Source: an uncultured Acidobacteriaceae bacterium (GTDB lineage: Bacteria; Acidobacteriota; Terriglobia; Terriglobales; Acidobacteriaceae). From it: DNA of 64,000 nucleotides. Both the position numbers and the translations under genes were made by a program. The stretch spans positions 1 through 64,000 of the forward strand of contig CAIKND010000036.1 of the NCBI GenBank assembly GCA_903828675.1, given 5' to 3'. The notes beneath the pieces are model-generated. The model ran no database searches. It was given only the letters and a program-made list of their open reading frames with translations, and was not told the origin of the DNA. Positions 33,447-43,203 of this stretch are shown here, piece by piece (position 1 is the first letter of the stretch; the number at the start of each line of letters is the position of its first letter).

Positions 33447-34895
33447 TTACGATTCTCCTTCCACCTGAATTCTGTACCTTCTCACTTTTGAATGGATTGT
33501 CTTGTAATCAATCTGAAGGAGACGGGCAGCTTTAGCCTTGTTCCCGCCAGTCTTCCGCAATGTCTCGGCAATGACCTTTCGCTCAACCTCAGCGAGGCAG
33601 GTCTGCAGGATCTCACGTAGGGACTTACCGTCGTGGTGGTTCGAGGGAACCTCGTGTGCAGCGGGATGCGAGGGCGTCACATCCGTGGCCCGTCTCCCCC
33701 AGTTCGACCAGCTCGACGTGAGGTTAAGATGCGATTCGGTCACTATATCCTCGTTGTCGGCCACCAGGACCGCCCGCCGGATGACTGCCCGGAGCTGGCG
33801 CACATTGCCGGGCCAGTCGTAGAGCAAAAGCGCCTCGGTCGCTGACCTGGAAATGCCTTTGACCGACTTGAAAAGCTCGATATTCGTCAGATCCAGAAAG
33901 TGCTTCGCCAGATAGAGAACGTCCTCTTTGCGCTGACGCAACGGCGGTAGAGAGATTGTGTACTCGTTCAACCGGAAGTAAAGGTCGCTGCGAAAAGAGC
34001 CCTCCTGCGCATGACGTTCCAGGTCGCAGTTGCTGGCCGCCAGCACCCGGGCATCCACGTCGATGGGTTTGGTACTGCCCAAGCGGAACAGGCACTTCTC
34101 CTGAAGCACACGGAGCAGCTTGGCCTGGGAAGCAAAGGGCATATTGGAAATTTCGTCGAGAAAAAGTGTCCCTTCTTTCGCCGCCTCAAATCTCCCCGGC
34201 CTTTGCCGGTCTGCGCCGGTAAACGCACCGCGCTCATGGCCAAACAACTCGCTCTCAATCAGCGCCTCGGGAATGGCGCCGCAATCTACAGCAACGAACG
34301 GTCCGTTGGCCCGAGAACTGGCGTTGTGGATGGCCCTGGCCACGATTTCTTTCCCCGAGCCTGTCTCGCCCAGAATAATCACGTTGAAATTCGACCGTGC
34401 GACCTGCTCCACGGACGAAATCATTTTGGCCACCGCCTCACTGGGGCCGAAAGTCTCTCGCAGCGACACGCCGCGGACATGACTCGCCAGAGTCCTTACC
34501 TGGAGCTTCAGGCGCCGCTCGCCTAGTGCGCGCAGCAGAACGCGGGCAACTTCCGCATCTTCGAGGGGCTTGACGAGATAGTCGCAGGCGCCAGCGCGCA
34601 TGGCTTCAACCGCCCGCCTCACCTCCCCAACGCCGGCTATCAGGATGACCTGCAAATGGGAATCGAATCCGAGCGCCTGGCGCGTCAGTTCCAGCCCATC
34701 CATTTGCGGCATGTTGAAGTCCGCAAAGACCACCTGAACGTCACCCGCGCGGACGATTTCCAGTGCTTCCCTTCCCCCTCTTGACCGCAGCGGGGTCAGG
34801 CCTTCGTGACGTACCAGTTGCACAAGCTTCGAGGCAATTTCATCCTCGTCTACACTGATAAGAATTGGCCCCTGAAGTTCGCTCACGACAATCAC
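33447..34895 (-). CDS. Sigma-54-dependent response regulator (NtrC type)
   Basis: This 482-aa activator has a receiver domain (phosphoacceptor Asp59 in VFADFNMPQMDG), a AAA+ sigma-54 interaction domain (GETGSGKEIVARAI, GAFTGA loop, GTLFLDEIS) and a Fis-type helix-turn-helix (AETLRKTGGNKAKAARLLQI). All motifs required for sigma-54 activation are present. No histidine kinase is adjacent. As it is in the gas-vesicle operon, and a sigma-54-like site precedes gvpA, it probably controls vesicle production. The GTG start overlaps the preceding stop (GTGA). Confidence 0.92.
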   Translation of the reverse strand: MIVVSELQGPILISVDEDEIASKLVQLVRHEGLTPLRSRGGREALEIVRAGDVQVVFADFNMPQMDGLELTRQALGFDSHLQVILIAGVGEVRRAVEAMRAGACDYLVKPLEDAEVARVLLRALGERRLKLQVRTLASHVRGVSLRETFGPSEAVAKMISSVEQVARSNFNVIILGETGSGKEIVARAIHNASSRANGPFVAVDCGAIPEALIESELFGHERGAFTGADRQRPGRFEAAKEGTLFLDEISNMPFASQAKLLRVLQEKCLFRLGSTKPIDVDARVLAASNCDLERHAQEGSFRSDLYFRLNEYTISLPPLRQRKEDVLYLAKHFLDLTNIELFKSVKGISRSATEALLLYDWPGNVRQLRAVIRRAVLVADNEDIVTESHLNLTSSWSNWGRRATDVTPSHPAAHEVPSNHHDGKSLREILQTCLAEVERKVIAETLRKTGGNKAKAARLLQIDYKTIHSKVRRYRIQVEGES

Positions 34896-35542
34896 GCATT
34901 CCGGGTCAAAACGCGGCCAAGCGGGTAGGTTATCTCGATATCCGGTGCAAGGTATTTGTCCACAACGTGGAGCACGCCAATAAACAGAATCCCCGTTTCA
35001 CCTTCGCCCAGGGTTCTGCCGATGCGCTCGGCAATGTAGCGATCTCGTCTTTCCAGGAGTGTGTTGTGCAAACGGCCCTGGCGGACCTTATCTGCCGCGG
35101 CCACACCCATGGCCAGTTCTGTGTTGGCCAGATGATACTCCTCTATCAAGAACTCGGGCGACTCCGTACCCATCAGCATCGCTCCCCGTGCCAGCAAAGT
35201 CAAGAGCAACTTCTGGTTCCGGTTTCCAGCCCCCGCTAATTCGGTAACAATCTCCAGTTCGTGACCGCAAACGGGCAAGCCATCCTGATAGACACGCGTA
35301 TGCCCAGGGCTAACAATAAGATTCGCAACGGTTTCCTCGATCCTCACCCACAGCTTCTCCACAACCGCCGCATCACGCACCAGTCTCTGCCTTCCAAGCG
35401 CAGCCAGCTTTACACGTCGCACCGAGGGGCCAAGTGCCCCCATATCCGCCATAGTGTGGACAATGGGGATATAGACCAAACTCCTGGTTGGGCTAGGGCG
35501 CCGGACTTCTCTCGCTATCATCCGCGCTGAGCTTAGCACCAC
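34892..35542 (-). CDS. Conserved-looking protein heading the gas-vesicle operon, unknown
   Basis: This 216-aa soluble protein contains LVYIPIVHTMADMGALG, RVYQDGLPVCGHELEIV and a C-terminal ILFIGVLHVVDKYLAPDIEI. The alternating hydrophobic pattern suggests an alpha/beta fold, but I do not recognise a family. It is coupled by a GTGA overlap to the response regulator gene and is the first gene of the minus-strand cluster. Its start is uncertain (GTG at 35,542 or ATG at 35,521). A signal-input role for the regulator is possible but purely positional. Confidence 0.65.
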   Translation of the reverse strand: MVLSSARMIAREVRRPSPTRSLVYIPIVHTMADMGALGPSVRRVKLAALGRQRLVRDAAVVEKLWVRIEETVANLIVSPGHTRVYQDGLPVCGHELEIVTELAGAGNRNQKLLLTLLARGAMLMGTESPEFLIEEYHLANTELAMGVAAADKVRQGRLHNTLLERRDRYIAERIGRTLGEGETGILFIGVLHVVDKYLAPDIEITYPLGRVLTRNA

Positions 35543-35662
35543 CTCCGAGAGGAATCATGTTCACTATTGCTCGGTTTCCGGGCTATTTTGGACCACGGCA
35601 AATGTCAGCCTTCGAAAGTGACTGTGCCCGCAGTTGGGGAGATCCTGACGAGCGTCTTTGAA

Positions 35663-36454
35663 TCAGAGATCTCCGGCTTGAAGCCAGTCCTCGAGAAACC
35701 CTTTCAACTCGATCGGCGGGCGCAGCCAGACATCCGCCTGAGTCTCGCGACTTTGGCGGCGGACCAGCACGCTCAGGGCATGCGGGCCGCTATTGTTCAC
35801 GGCGCTGAACGCAGATTCGTCGGTCAAATCGTCGCCCAGGAAGGCGATGGGGGCGGCGGAGTGGTCCTCTCGCAGTATCTCCTCAACAGCACCGCCTTTG
35901 TCACGGCCCGCGCGCAGTTCAACGCCAGCCTCAAACTCCAGCAGTCTCAGGCCATCGGTTCGCGCCAGAGGCTCGAAGAGTGCCCGCGCTCTCTGCTCGA
36001 TTAGCTTTGCAACCCGCGGAGAAGCACCCCGCCAGTGCATCACGACAGCGTTCTCCTTGTCCTCGAAGAGTCCGCCCAGGTTGTCCCGCCTGAGCATAGT
36101 CCGCAACTGGTCAAGCTTTTCGCGGGTTGACGCCGCTATATTGTCCAACCCGCGCCTGCCATCCGGGAATAAGCGCTCTGCTCCGTGAAGGCCCCAAACC
36201 TCGAGCGGTGGGTCAATCTGGAGCAGCGGTGCAATTTCGTGTGCAGGACGGCCGCTGATTACGGCCATGCGCGTCCGCCCTTGCTGCTGAATATCCGCCA
36301 GCAGCCGCCGGACACCTGCCCAGGGGCGTGCCTGAAAGCGATCCAGGCGAAACGGCGCCAGCGTTCCATCGTAGTCCAGCAACAGCCGCGACTTTACGCC
36401 GCTCTGAAAGGCGCCAAAGAACTCCCCCAGTTTTTCGATTGCATCAGGCGTCAC
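35663..36454 (-). CDS. otsB: Trehalose-6-phosphate phosphatase
   Basis: This 263-aa HAD-superfamily phosphatase converts trehalose-6-phosphate to trehalose. HAD motif I is LLLDYDGTLAPF, motif II includes VISGRPAHEIAPLL, WGLHGAERLFPDG is the cap-region signature, and motif IV is FLGDDLTDESAF. The GTG start lies 14 bases after the otsA stop, so both enzymes are made from one transcript and act in sequence. Confidence 0.93.
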   Translation of the reverse strand: MTPDAIEKLGEFFGAFQSGVKSRLLLDYDGTLAPFRLDRFQARPWAGVRRLLADIQQQGRTRMAVISGRPAHEIAPLLQIDPPLEVWGLHGAERLFPDGRRGLDNIAASTREKLDQLRTMLRRDNLGGLFEDKENAVVMHWRGASPRVAKLIEQRARALFEPLARTDGLRLLEFEAGVELRAGRDKGGAVEEILREDHSAAPIAFLGDDLTDESAFSAVNNSGPHALSVLVRRQSRETQADVWLRPPIELKGFLEDWLQAGDL

Positions 36455-36468
36455 AGCGCTCTCAATTC

Positions 36469-38784
36469 CTAAGCCATCTTACGTGCAGCATCAGGCTGCG
36501 CCGGCACGATCGCCGGCCCTGCCCGGCCAAGATCAGCGTCGCCTGGGCCTTCCATGCGCAGCTCACGCAGATCGCCAAGCAAGGTTGCGGCCCAGCGGTA
36601 AACGTTGTGCTCCATCACCTGCCTGCGCATCCGCTGCATGCGCGTACGCCGCTCGGCACGGGGCATCTCAAGCCCTTTATGAATAGCCTCGGCCACACCT
36701 TCAACGTCATAAGGGTTCACCAGGAGCGCATCGCCCAGTTCGACGGCAGCACCGGTGAATTTGCTTAACACCAGTACACCGTCATCGTCGTCGCGCGCCG
36801 CCACAAACTCCTTGGCCACCAGGTTCATTCCGTCGTGGAGCGAGGTGACAAGGCATAGGTCCGCCGCGCGATACCAGCGCTCAACCTCCGCGTGGCTGCA
36901 CTGTCTTTCGATCAACAGGATCGGCTTCCATTGCGGTGTCTGATAGCGCTCGTTGATGCGTTTAACGGTCTCCGCGACTCGCCGCTGCAATTCCAGGTAG
37001 CTGGGGATCCGCGTGCGGCTCGGTGCTGCAATTTGCACCATGGTGAGCCGTTCCAGATGCCAGGGATGCGCTTCCAGCAGATGCTCGATGGCCACCAGCC
37101 GTTCCACAATTCCCTTTGTGTAGTCCAGCCGATCTACGCCGATAACCATGCACTCGGCGCGCAAGCCGAACTCTGCGAGAAGCGTATCCCGCGAGAGTCC
37201 TTTGGCCGATTTATCCGGCGCGACACCGTCAAAAGCCACGCTCACAGGGTAAGGACGCACAGTGCTCACATGCCCGTTCCGGCTGGCAGTCATATGCTCA
37301 CGATCGGTACGCGACTCCAGCACTCGGTCTACAGTAGAAAGGAAGTTGTTGCAATGCAGCGGAATATGGAAGCCGATCAAGTCCGCGCCCAGCAAGCCAT
37401 TCAGCAACTCAGCCTGCCAGGGACAGATGCCGAAGGCCTCAGGATTGGGCCAGGGAATATGCCAGAAGATAGCTACCCGCGCCTCGGGCCGCGCAGCCTT
37501 GACAAGTTGCGGCAATAGAGCCAGGTGGTAGTCCTGTATAAAAACCGTGGGGTTTGGACTCGATTCCATTTCCTCAAGCACAGCGGCGGCGAACTTCTCG
37601 TTGACGCGCTGGTAGTACTCCCAGTCCGAAGCGCGAAAAATCGGCCGCGTATGCGCGATGTGGCAGAGCGGCCAGAGCCCCTCATTGGAGAAGCCGTCGT
37701 AGTACCCTGCCTCCTCCTCGCTCGACAGCCAAACCCGGCGCAGGCTGTAGTGTGGATCGTCAGGCGGCACGCGCAGGCGATCGAACTCATCCACATTCGC
37801 CACGTCCTCGCCGCCACTGCCGTGCGCCACCCACACGCCGTCGCAGGCGCGCAGAACCGGTTCGATTGCCGTGACCAGCCCACTGGGGGGAACAGTGCAA
37901 ATCGTCTCCCGGCCTTTACGCACATGGATATATGGTTCACGATTCGAGACAACAAAGATCCGGCTTGAGCCGGAGCGCTCTCGCATGTTCACGGCAAGCC
38001 GCTCCGCGGTCCAAAGGTGCGCTCCCTCATCGCGCAAGCGCGCCTCCGCAGTTGCGGCGGCGCGTGCTTCGATGAGGCTTTCGGCCATGGATTCCACTTC
38101 GCGGGCCAGAGGTGAGAACAAGCCGTGTTCCTCGGAGCGGTCCTTGCCAACATCGTCGACGTTGCCCATCCGCAGTTGTCGCATTCTTTCAGCCACTCGG
38201 GTCATGGGCTTCAAAAGGAACCAGCGGACCATCAACACCGTAACCCCGACAATCAGCACGACGAATGCGGCGATTCGCAGGAAGCTTCTGCCCCACACCC
38301 CCACGCCTTCGGCCCGAATGTACTCAGCATCCTCAACCAGCACGAGCGCACCCGACACCCGGCCGTTGGTGTTGAGCGGTATTGCCTGCTGCAGCCACTG
38401 CTCATCCGCATAGTGCCCAAATGCCGACGAACTGACGCCCCGCTGAACAGCTTTGTCGATTGGCCCGTGGGCCAGTGCATTGAATACAAATGCAGGACCC
38501 GCAGAAGCCACCAACCTGCCCTGCATGTCGTAGACCCCAAGGCCGAGCGCGGCCTCCCTGGTGCGCAACCGCGCCATCTCCGCGGCGAGCTGGGCGCTTT
38601 GCCCTCCAGCAAGAGCCTGCTCCGCCTCCGGCAGCAGGCTGGTGGCCTTTTGTGCTGTCCTGCGCTCGAGGTCCTGGCGCGACATGTGCTTGTGAGCCAT
38701 GACCTCAAAATAGGTAGACGCAACCGAAACCAGCGTCACGCCCGCGATCAGCGCAAGGATCAACCGCACGCGAAAGAAATGCAT
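36469..38784 (-). CDS. otsA: Trehalose-6-phosphate synthase fused to a membrane sensor-HAMP module
   Basis: This 771-aa protein has two parts. Residues 1-270 look like a receptor: a membrane segment (7-28), an extracytoplasmic region (about 30-165, [20 protein letters not shown]), a second membrane segment (168-190) and a HAMP-like stretch (191-245). Residues 275-740 are a GT20 synthase making trehalose-6-phosphate from UDP-glucose and glucose-6-phosphate: [52 protein letters not shown]. coli OtsA is about 475 aa and soluble, so the extension is unusual. A strong GGAGGGGGTGAC precedes the ATG. The architecture suggests allosteric control by an envelope signal. Confidence 0.9.
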   Translation of the reverse strand: MHFFRVRLILALIAGVTLVSVASTYFEVMAHKHMSRQDLERRTAQKATSLLPEAEQALAGGQSAQLAAEMARLRTREAALGLGVYDMQGRLVASAGPAFVFNALAHGPIDKAVQRGVSSSAFGHYADEQWLQQAIPLNTNGRVSGALVLVEDAEYIRAEGVGVWGRSFLRIAAFVVLIVGVTVLMVRWFLLKPMTRVAERMRQLRMGNVDDVGKDRSEEHGLFSPLAREVESMAESLIEARAAATAEARLRDEGAHLWTAERLAVNMRERSGSSRIFVVSNREPYIHVRKGRETICTVPPSGLVTAIEPVLRACDGVWVAHGSGGEDVANVDEFDRLRVPPDDPHYSLRRVWLSSEEEAGYYDGFSNEGLWPLCHIAHTRPIFRASDWEYYQRVNEKFAAAVLEEMESSPNPTVFIQDYHLALLPQLVKAARPEARVAIFWHIPWPNPEAFGICPWQAELLNGLLGADLIGFHIPLHCNNFLSTVDRVLESRTDREHMTASRNGHVSTVRPYPVSVAFDGVAPDKSAKGLSRDTLLAEFGLRAECMVIGVDRLDYTKGIVERLVAIEHLLEAHPWHLERLTMVQIAAPSRTRIPSYLELQRRVAETVKRINERYQTPQWKPILLIERQCSHAEVERWYRAADLCLVTSLHDGMNLVAKEFVAARDDDDGVLVLSKFTGAAVELGDALLVNPYDVEGVAEAIHKGLEMPRAERRTRMQRMRRQVMEHNVYRWAATLLGDLRELRMEGPGDADLGRAGPAIVPAQPDAARKMA

Positions 38785-38902
38785 GTCACCCCCTCCTTGT
38801 TCTGTTCATAACAAACTGAAGTTGATTTCCCTGTGCAATTGGGAACAGCTTGTCTCCCTAATTGCACGCGCCGCAGTGTGAATGCTTTCTGCGTTCAAGA
38901 TG

Positions 38903-39715
38903 TCAGATATGCAGAATGGGATCGGCGGAAGTTGTCGCCTGGTTAGCCTGGACCGTAACGCTGCGCTCACTGGTGCGCTCGGCGTGGCTTTCGAGCGAGC
39001 GACTGACAAGGTCACGAGAGCCAAGGCCTATGGCTAGAGCAAGCGTAAGGACAATCCCACCGAAGAGGATGCCAAAGGCCAGTTCGACGACGTTGCCACC
39101 GATGTGGAGGTGGTCCAGGACCATGGCAGCTGTGAGAACCAGCACCAGCCATTTGACGCCGAGCGACAGGAACCTCGCATATTGCAGTTGCTCATTTACG
39201 GCCCCAATCAGGACTGAGCGTGCCAGAAAACGCGCGATGAGAGTGCCGGCGACAAGCAGCAGAACCGCGCCGATGATGTGCGTAAAGTAAGGCAGGAACG
39301 AACTTGATTGCGTCGCAGCCGTTGCGTAGGCAGCGTCGCAGGCGGAAACGCCGATGATGAGTCCGACCAGGATGCAGGCCCAGAACGCCGTTCTGGCAAT
39401 TAGCTCGCTGAGAGAACCCGACGGCGCCCAATCGACGCTGCCGTGATTGCGGGCAAAACGATCATCAAACCGGGCTGCGACGAGTCCTCGCCGCAACAAA
39501 GCGGAAAAAGCCATGCCAATCAGGGTAGAGAGAGCCAGGGCAACAATGAAGGCGATAATTCCAGGCAGGAAGGCGATCAGCAGCGTAACTACACGGTAGA
39601 GGGACTGATGGAGAGCGCCGGACATGTGGTGCCAGATGGTCGCGTTGTCTGCATACAAGGGCGGCACACTCTGGTAGGGATCTGGCTGAAGCATCATAGC
39701 AAAAACGTGTTGCAT
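38903..39715 (-). CDS. MscS-related membrane protein (conserved TM-helix type)
   Basis: This 270-aa membrane protein has about five hydrophobic segments, among them LLIAFLPGIIAFIVALALS, TAFWACILVGLIIGVSA, IIGAVLLLVAGTLIARFLAR and LVLVLTAAMVLDHL. The FLPGIIAFIVALALSTLIG repeat is typical of the conserved TM-helix group of mechanosensitive-channel-like proteins; the MscS beta domain is not evident, so channel activity is uncertain. The start at 39,715 has GGGAGTGAG ahead. Its place between trehalose synthesis genes suits an osmotic-response role. Confidence 0.75.
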   Translation of the reverse strand: MQHVFAMMLQPDPYQSVPPLYADNATIWHHMSGALHQSLYRVVTLLIAFLPGIIAFIVALALSTLIGMAFSALLRRGLVAARFDDRFARNHGSVDWAPSGSLSELIARTAFWACILVGLIIGVSACDAAYATAATQSSSFLPYFTHIIGAVLLLVAGTLIARFLARSVLIGAVNEQLQYARFLSLGVKWLVLVLTAAMVLDHLHIGGNVVELAFGILFGGIVLTLALAIGLGSRDLVSRSLESHAERTSERSVTVQANQATTSADPILHI

Positions 39716-39778
39716 AGGACTCACTCCCTGAATCGACGTTCTATCTTCGCGCCGAAGATGGATTCCATTCGCTGGCAC

Positions 39779-40975
39779 TCATGGATTGAACCGGTCAGGC
39801 CATCGCCAGCGCGAGACGAGGTAGGTTTTGTCGGCCTCAAAGGCGGCGGCCACCGTCTCGATATGAGATTCTGAGTCGATGCCGGACGCGATGATGTTGA
39901 AGTGGCTTGCGACCCATGCGAGGTAGAGCGGGATCAGCGCGCCCAGCAGATGGCCACGGTTGATGGTGCGCAGCCGGTGGGCAAGTAGAAAGTCGAATAC
40001 GATACGGGCCCACAGCCTCTCCGGCATACGGAAGGCCGCGCCATCGGTCGCGGAGAGCCGCTTGAGCCCGAGCAAAGAGCTTGGCGGCAAAATGAGTTGC
40101 CAAATTTCCTGGAGGTTTTTGTACGCAAGTTGAAACGCCTGGAGCAGCGGGGCAATCTCTGCGATTGAATTTGTTGAGATTGCAGGCTGCATAGGCGCGA
40201 AACTATGCGCTGGCTGCAACTGGCGGAATCTCTGCCAGAATGCCGCCTTGGCATCTATATCGGCGAACAGTGACCCGGTAATCTTGGGGAAGATTGTGTT
40301 GAAATCACTCCCGGTGGCATGGGGTAGGGTACGCGGGCCCACACCGAACTGGTTGATGGTGAGCCCTGCTACTGTAGCCTCGCTGACCGGCCATAGGAAT
40401 GCATCGCCCTGGTTGAGGGTATTGAAACGATGCCCGGCACCGGCCAGGCACTCAGCCATGCGCAGCGAAAGGCCCACGTCGAGGGCCATGGGAAATCGCA
40501 CGCGTGAGGCGAAGAGCGCTCGGACAAGAGGATACAGAATCGCGGAGGTGATCAGGCGGGCGTGTGGAGGCAGATCGTAGCGTGGGACCGCGAGGTCGGT
40601 TGAACCGGTGAGAACGGCTTTCGCAAGGTCACAGAGGCCGGACGCTCCGAGCGTGTTTGCCTCCGGACCCAGCATGAGGATGGATTGCGCCCCGGTCTTG
40701 ATTGCGAGCTGGTAAGCATTGACGAAGTCGGCCGCGGTCAGCATCCAGGAGGTGTTTATAGCCGCAGTGGGCACGATTCGGAGAGCCGGGTAGTTATCCG
40801 CCTCGAATGCGTCCGAACCAGCAATGATCAGGTCTTCAGGCGCGAAGGAAACAGTCAGCTTGGCGATGATTTCGACGAGTTGTTCCGGCGGCATACTCGA
40901 GAGCAGGACGAGGAGTCCGGCGCTGCGGCGCGCGGATGGGGCAGTGACTCCGGAAATTGAATCTGCTGTCGCCAT
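39779..40975 (-). CDS. Glycosyltransferase-like protein of unknown specificity
   Basis: This 398-aa soluble protein shows a nucleotide-sugar-transferase-like layout in its first half (APEDLIIAGSDAF, VNAYQLAIKTGAQSILML, STDLAVPRYDL, RFPMALDVGLSLRMAECL) and a helical second half (ERLWARIVFDFLLAHRL). It resembles enzymes making glucosyl- or mannosyl-glycerate in general pattern, but the usual DxD metal motif is not clear (LGPEAN where one might expect it). In this osmolyte block a compatible-solute transferase is plausible; a degenerate enzyme is an alternative. Confidence 0.4.
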   Translation of the reverse strand: MATADSISGVTAPSARRSAGLLVLLSSMPPEQLVEIIAKLTVSFAPEDLIIAGSDAFEADNYPALRIVPTAAINTSWMLTAADFVNAYQLAIKTGAQSILMLGPEANTLGASGLCDLAKAVLTGSTDLAVPRYDLPPHARLITSAILYPLVRALFASRVRFPMALDVGLSLRMAECLAGAGHRFNTLNQGDAFLWPVSEATVAGLTINQFGVGPRTLPHATGSDFNTIFPKITGSLFADIDAKAAFWQRFRQLQPAHSFAPMQPAISTNSIAEIAPLLQAFQLAYKNLQEIWQLILPPSSLLGLKRLSATDGAAFRMPERLWARIVFDFLLAHRLRTINRGHLLGALIPLYLAWVASHFNIIASGIDSESHIETVAAAFEADKTYLVSRWRWPDRFNP

Positions 40976-41171
40976 GCTGATTCTGGAGACTCATGCTAAA
41001 CGTGTTGCAGGTCTTCGGTTGTTCCGAAATGACCATCTTCTGAGACGCCTTGCGCTCCTCAGTGGTTTAGATGCCGTTTAGCGGGATGCGGAACTTGCGC
41101 AAGGTGGACGACGGGGCATGACCAACCGCTGGGAGAGGCGGCCGCCGCGTATGTTATTCCGATGTATCGTC

Positions 41172-42857
41172 TTAGGCTTCCATCTTCGGACTGGGAGGTT
41201 GAAGTTCAAGCCAGAAGAAGGAGTAAGGCGCGAGAGTAAGGACGTATGGGGCGGCGGTGATGGTGGGGAATGGCACGTACCCCAGCATTTCGACAGGTTC
41301 GGCGCCTTCGTGGCTCGACAGGTCAAGGGAGACGGGCTGAGAAAAGCGGCTGAGATTGGCTACACAGAGAACCGTCTCATGCGATCCGTCGTTGTGCCTG
41401 AAGTCGCGAAGATAGGCGAGGACTTTGCGGTTTGACGGACTCAGAAACTCAAGCGTCCCACGGCCGAAGACCTGGAAGAGCTTGCGCAGGGCGATGAGGT
41501 TGCGGGTCCAGTGCAGCAGGCTGGACTGATCGCTGAGCTGTGCTTCCACGTTGATAACCTGGTATCCGTAAATCGGGTCCATGACAACAGGAAGGTAGAG
41601 CCGCGCGGGATCGCACTTTGAAAAGCCGGCGTTGCGGTCAGAGTTCCACTGCATCGGTGTCCGCACGCCATTGCGGTCGCCAAGGTAGATGTTGTCGCCC
41701 ATGCCGATTTCGTCGCCATAGTAAAGGATGGGTGTACCCGGAAAGCTGAGAAGGAGTGAATTCAACAACTCAATGCGCCGGCGGTTGTTATCCACCAAGG
41801 GCGCAAGCCTGCGGCGTATGCCGCCATTGATGCGCATCCGCGGGTCGTTGGAGTACGCGATGTGCATGTAGTCGCGCTCGTCCTCAGAGACCAGCGCAAG
41901 CGTGAGTTCGTCGTGATTGCGAAGAAACAGGCCCCATTGGCAGTTGTCGGGAATGGCGGGCGTCTCCGCCATGATGTCCGTAATCGGGCGGCTATCCTCC
42001 TGCCGCAAGGCCATATAGATGCGCGGCATCAAGGGAAAGTGGAAAGCCATGTGGCACTCGTCGCCATCGCCGAAGTAGGGCCGGACATCGGCAGGCGCCT
42101 CATTGGCTTCAGCAAGGATGAAACGGTTGGCGTATTCGGCGTCGATGGCCGCGCGGATTCTCTTGACGATGCGATGGGTTTCCGGCAGGTTCTCGCACGA
42201 TGTGCCATCGCGTTCCACCAGGTATGCAACGGCATCCATGCGCAGTGCATCAACGCCCATGTCGAGCCAGAAGCACATTGCCTTGAGAACCTCTTCCATC
42301 ACAACCGGGCTATCAAAGTTGAGATCGGGCTGGTGTGCAAAGAAGCGATGCCAGTAATAGGCCTTGGCCGCTTCATCCCAGGTCCAGTTGGACTTTTCCG
42401 TGTCGGTGAAGATGATGTCTGCGTCCTTGTAAAGCTGATCCGTACTGGACCAGACGTACATCTCGCGAGCGACCGAGCCGGGCGGCGCCAGACGCGAGGC
42501 CTTGAACCATGGGTGTTGATCGCTGGTGTGATTGATGACCAGTTCGATCATGACCTGCATATTGCGCTGGTGGGCTGCATCAAGAAACGACTTGAAATCG
42601 TCCAGGGTTCCGTAGGACGGATTCACGTCAACGTAGTTGGCAATGTCATAGCCGTCATCGCGCAAGGGCGATGGGAAGAAGGGCAGGAGCCAGATGCAGG
42701 TGACACCGAGGTCCTGGAGATAGTCAAGGCGCGAGAGCAGTCCGGGGAAGTCTCCGATGCCGTCGCCGTTCGAGTCGGCAAATGCACGAACGTGGAGTTC
42801 GTAGATGATCGCGTCCTTGTACCAGAGGGGATCGGTCGTACTCGCCAGTTTTTTCAC
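41172..42857 (-). CDS. treS: Trehalose synthase / maltose alpha-glucosyltransferase (GH13)
   Basis: This 561-aa enzyme interconverts maltose and trehalose. The TreS N-terminus WYKDAIIYELHVRAFADSNG is clear. GH13 regions: I VINHTSDQHPWF, II GVDALRMDAVAYL (nucleophile Asp), III FILAEANEAP (acid Glu), IV FLRNHDELTLAL. A C-terminal beta domain follows, and no maltokinase fusion is present. The GTG start has GGAG ahead. Together with OtsA and OtsB it gives the cell two independent trehalose routes in one region, a strong sign of osmotic or desiccation adaptation. Confidence 0.95.
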   Translation of the reverse strand: MKKLASTTDPLWYKDAIIYELHVRAFADSNGDGIGDFPGLLSRLDYLQDLGVTCIWLLPFFPSPLRDDGYDIANYVDVNPSYGTLDDFKSFLDAAHQRNMQVMIELVINHTSDQHPWFKASRLAPPGSVAREMYVWSSTDQLYKDADIIFTDTEKSNWTWDEAAKAYYWHRFFAHQPDLNFDSPVVMEEVLKAMCFWLDMGVDALRMDAVAYLVERDGTSCENLPETHRIVKRIRAAIDAEYANRFILAEANEAPADVRPYFGDGDECHMAFHFPLMPRIYMALRQEDSRPITDIMAETPAIPDNCQWGLFLRNHDELTLALVSEDERDYMHIAYSNDPRMRINGGIRRRLAPLVDNNRRRIELLNSLLLSFPGTPILYYGDEIGMGDNIYLGDRNGVRTPMQWNSDRNAGFSKCDPARLYLPVVMDPIYGYQVINVEAQLSDQSSLLHWTRNLIALRKLFQVFGRGTLEFLSPSNRKVLAYLRDFRHNDGSHETVLCVANLSRFSQPVSLDLSSHEGAEPVEMLGYVPFPTITAAPYVLTLAPYSFFWLELQPPSPKMEA

Positions 42858-43203
42858 TCTTGAATCTCCACGGTGGTTAGACGTCCGCAGTACGCAGAGT
42901 ATTCACAAGTCGGAAATGCGCTTGTGATCCCGGCTAACACGGCCAGTTGAGAGTTCGTTGGCCGTTCTAGGAAAACCTGTCTACCTACAAGACGACTCTA
43001 CAGCACTCTCACCGTTGGACACGCGTTGAGGTTTATGTGGGATCCGGCGCACCTTTGCCGGGATGCGGGACAACTTGAGGATTTGTGGAGTCTACTTGTC
43101 TAAGCCACATATTTCCAGATGACTCTTGTATCGCGAAACACGATGTCTGCGTACAAGGCATTGACGAGGCTTCGGTAGAATAGAACCTGCGAGAGGTTGT
43201 CAG
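42858..43203. other. Divergent intergenic region between treS and the S53 protease
   Basis: This stretch of 346 bases should hold promoters for treS (minus) and the protease gene (plus). I see a TTGACG near 43,163 but no convincing -10 at the right spacing. Frames crossing it have no motifs. Nothing else is recognised. Confidence 0.4.

Noticed and set aside
41862..42863. 333-aa plus-strand frame opposite treS
   Set aside because: Antisense shadow; the minus frame has all GH13 motifs.
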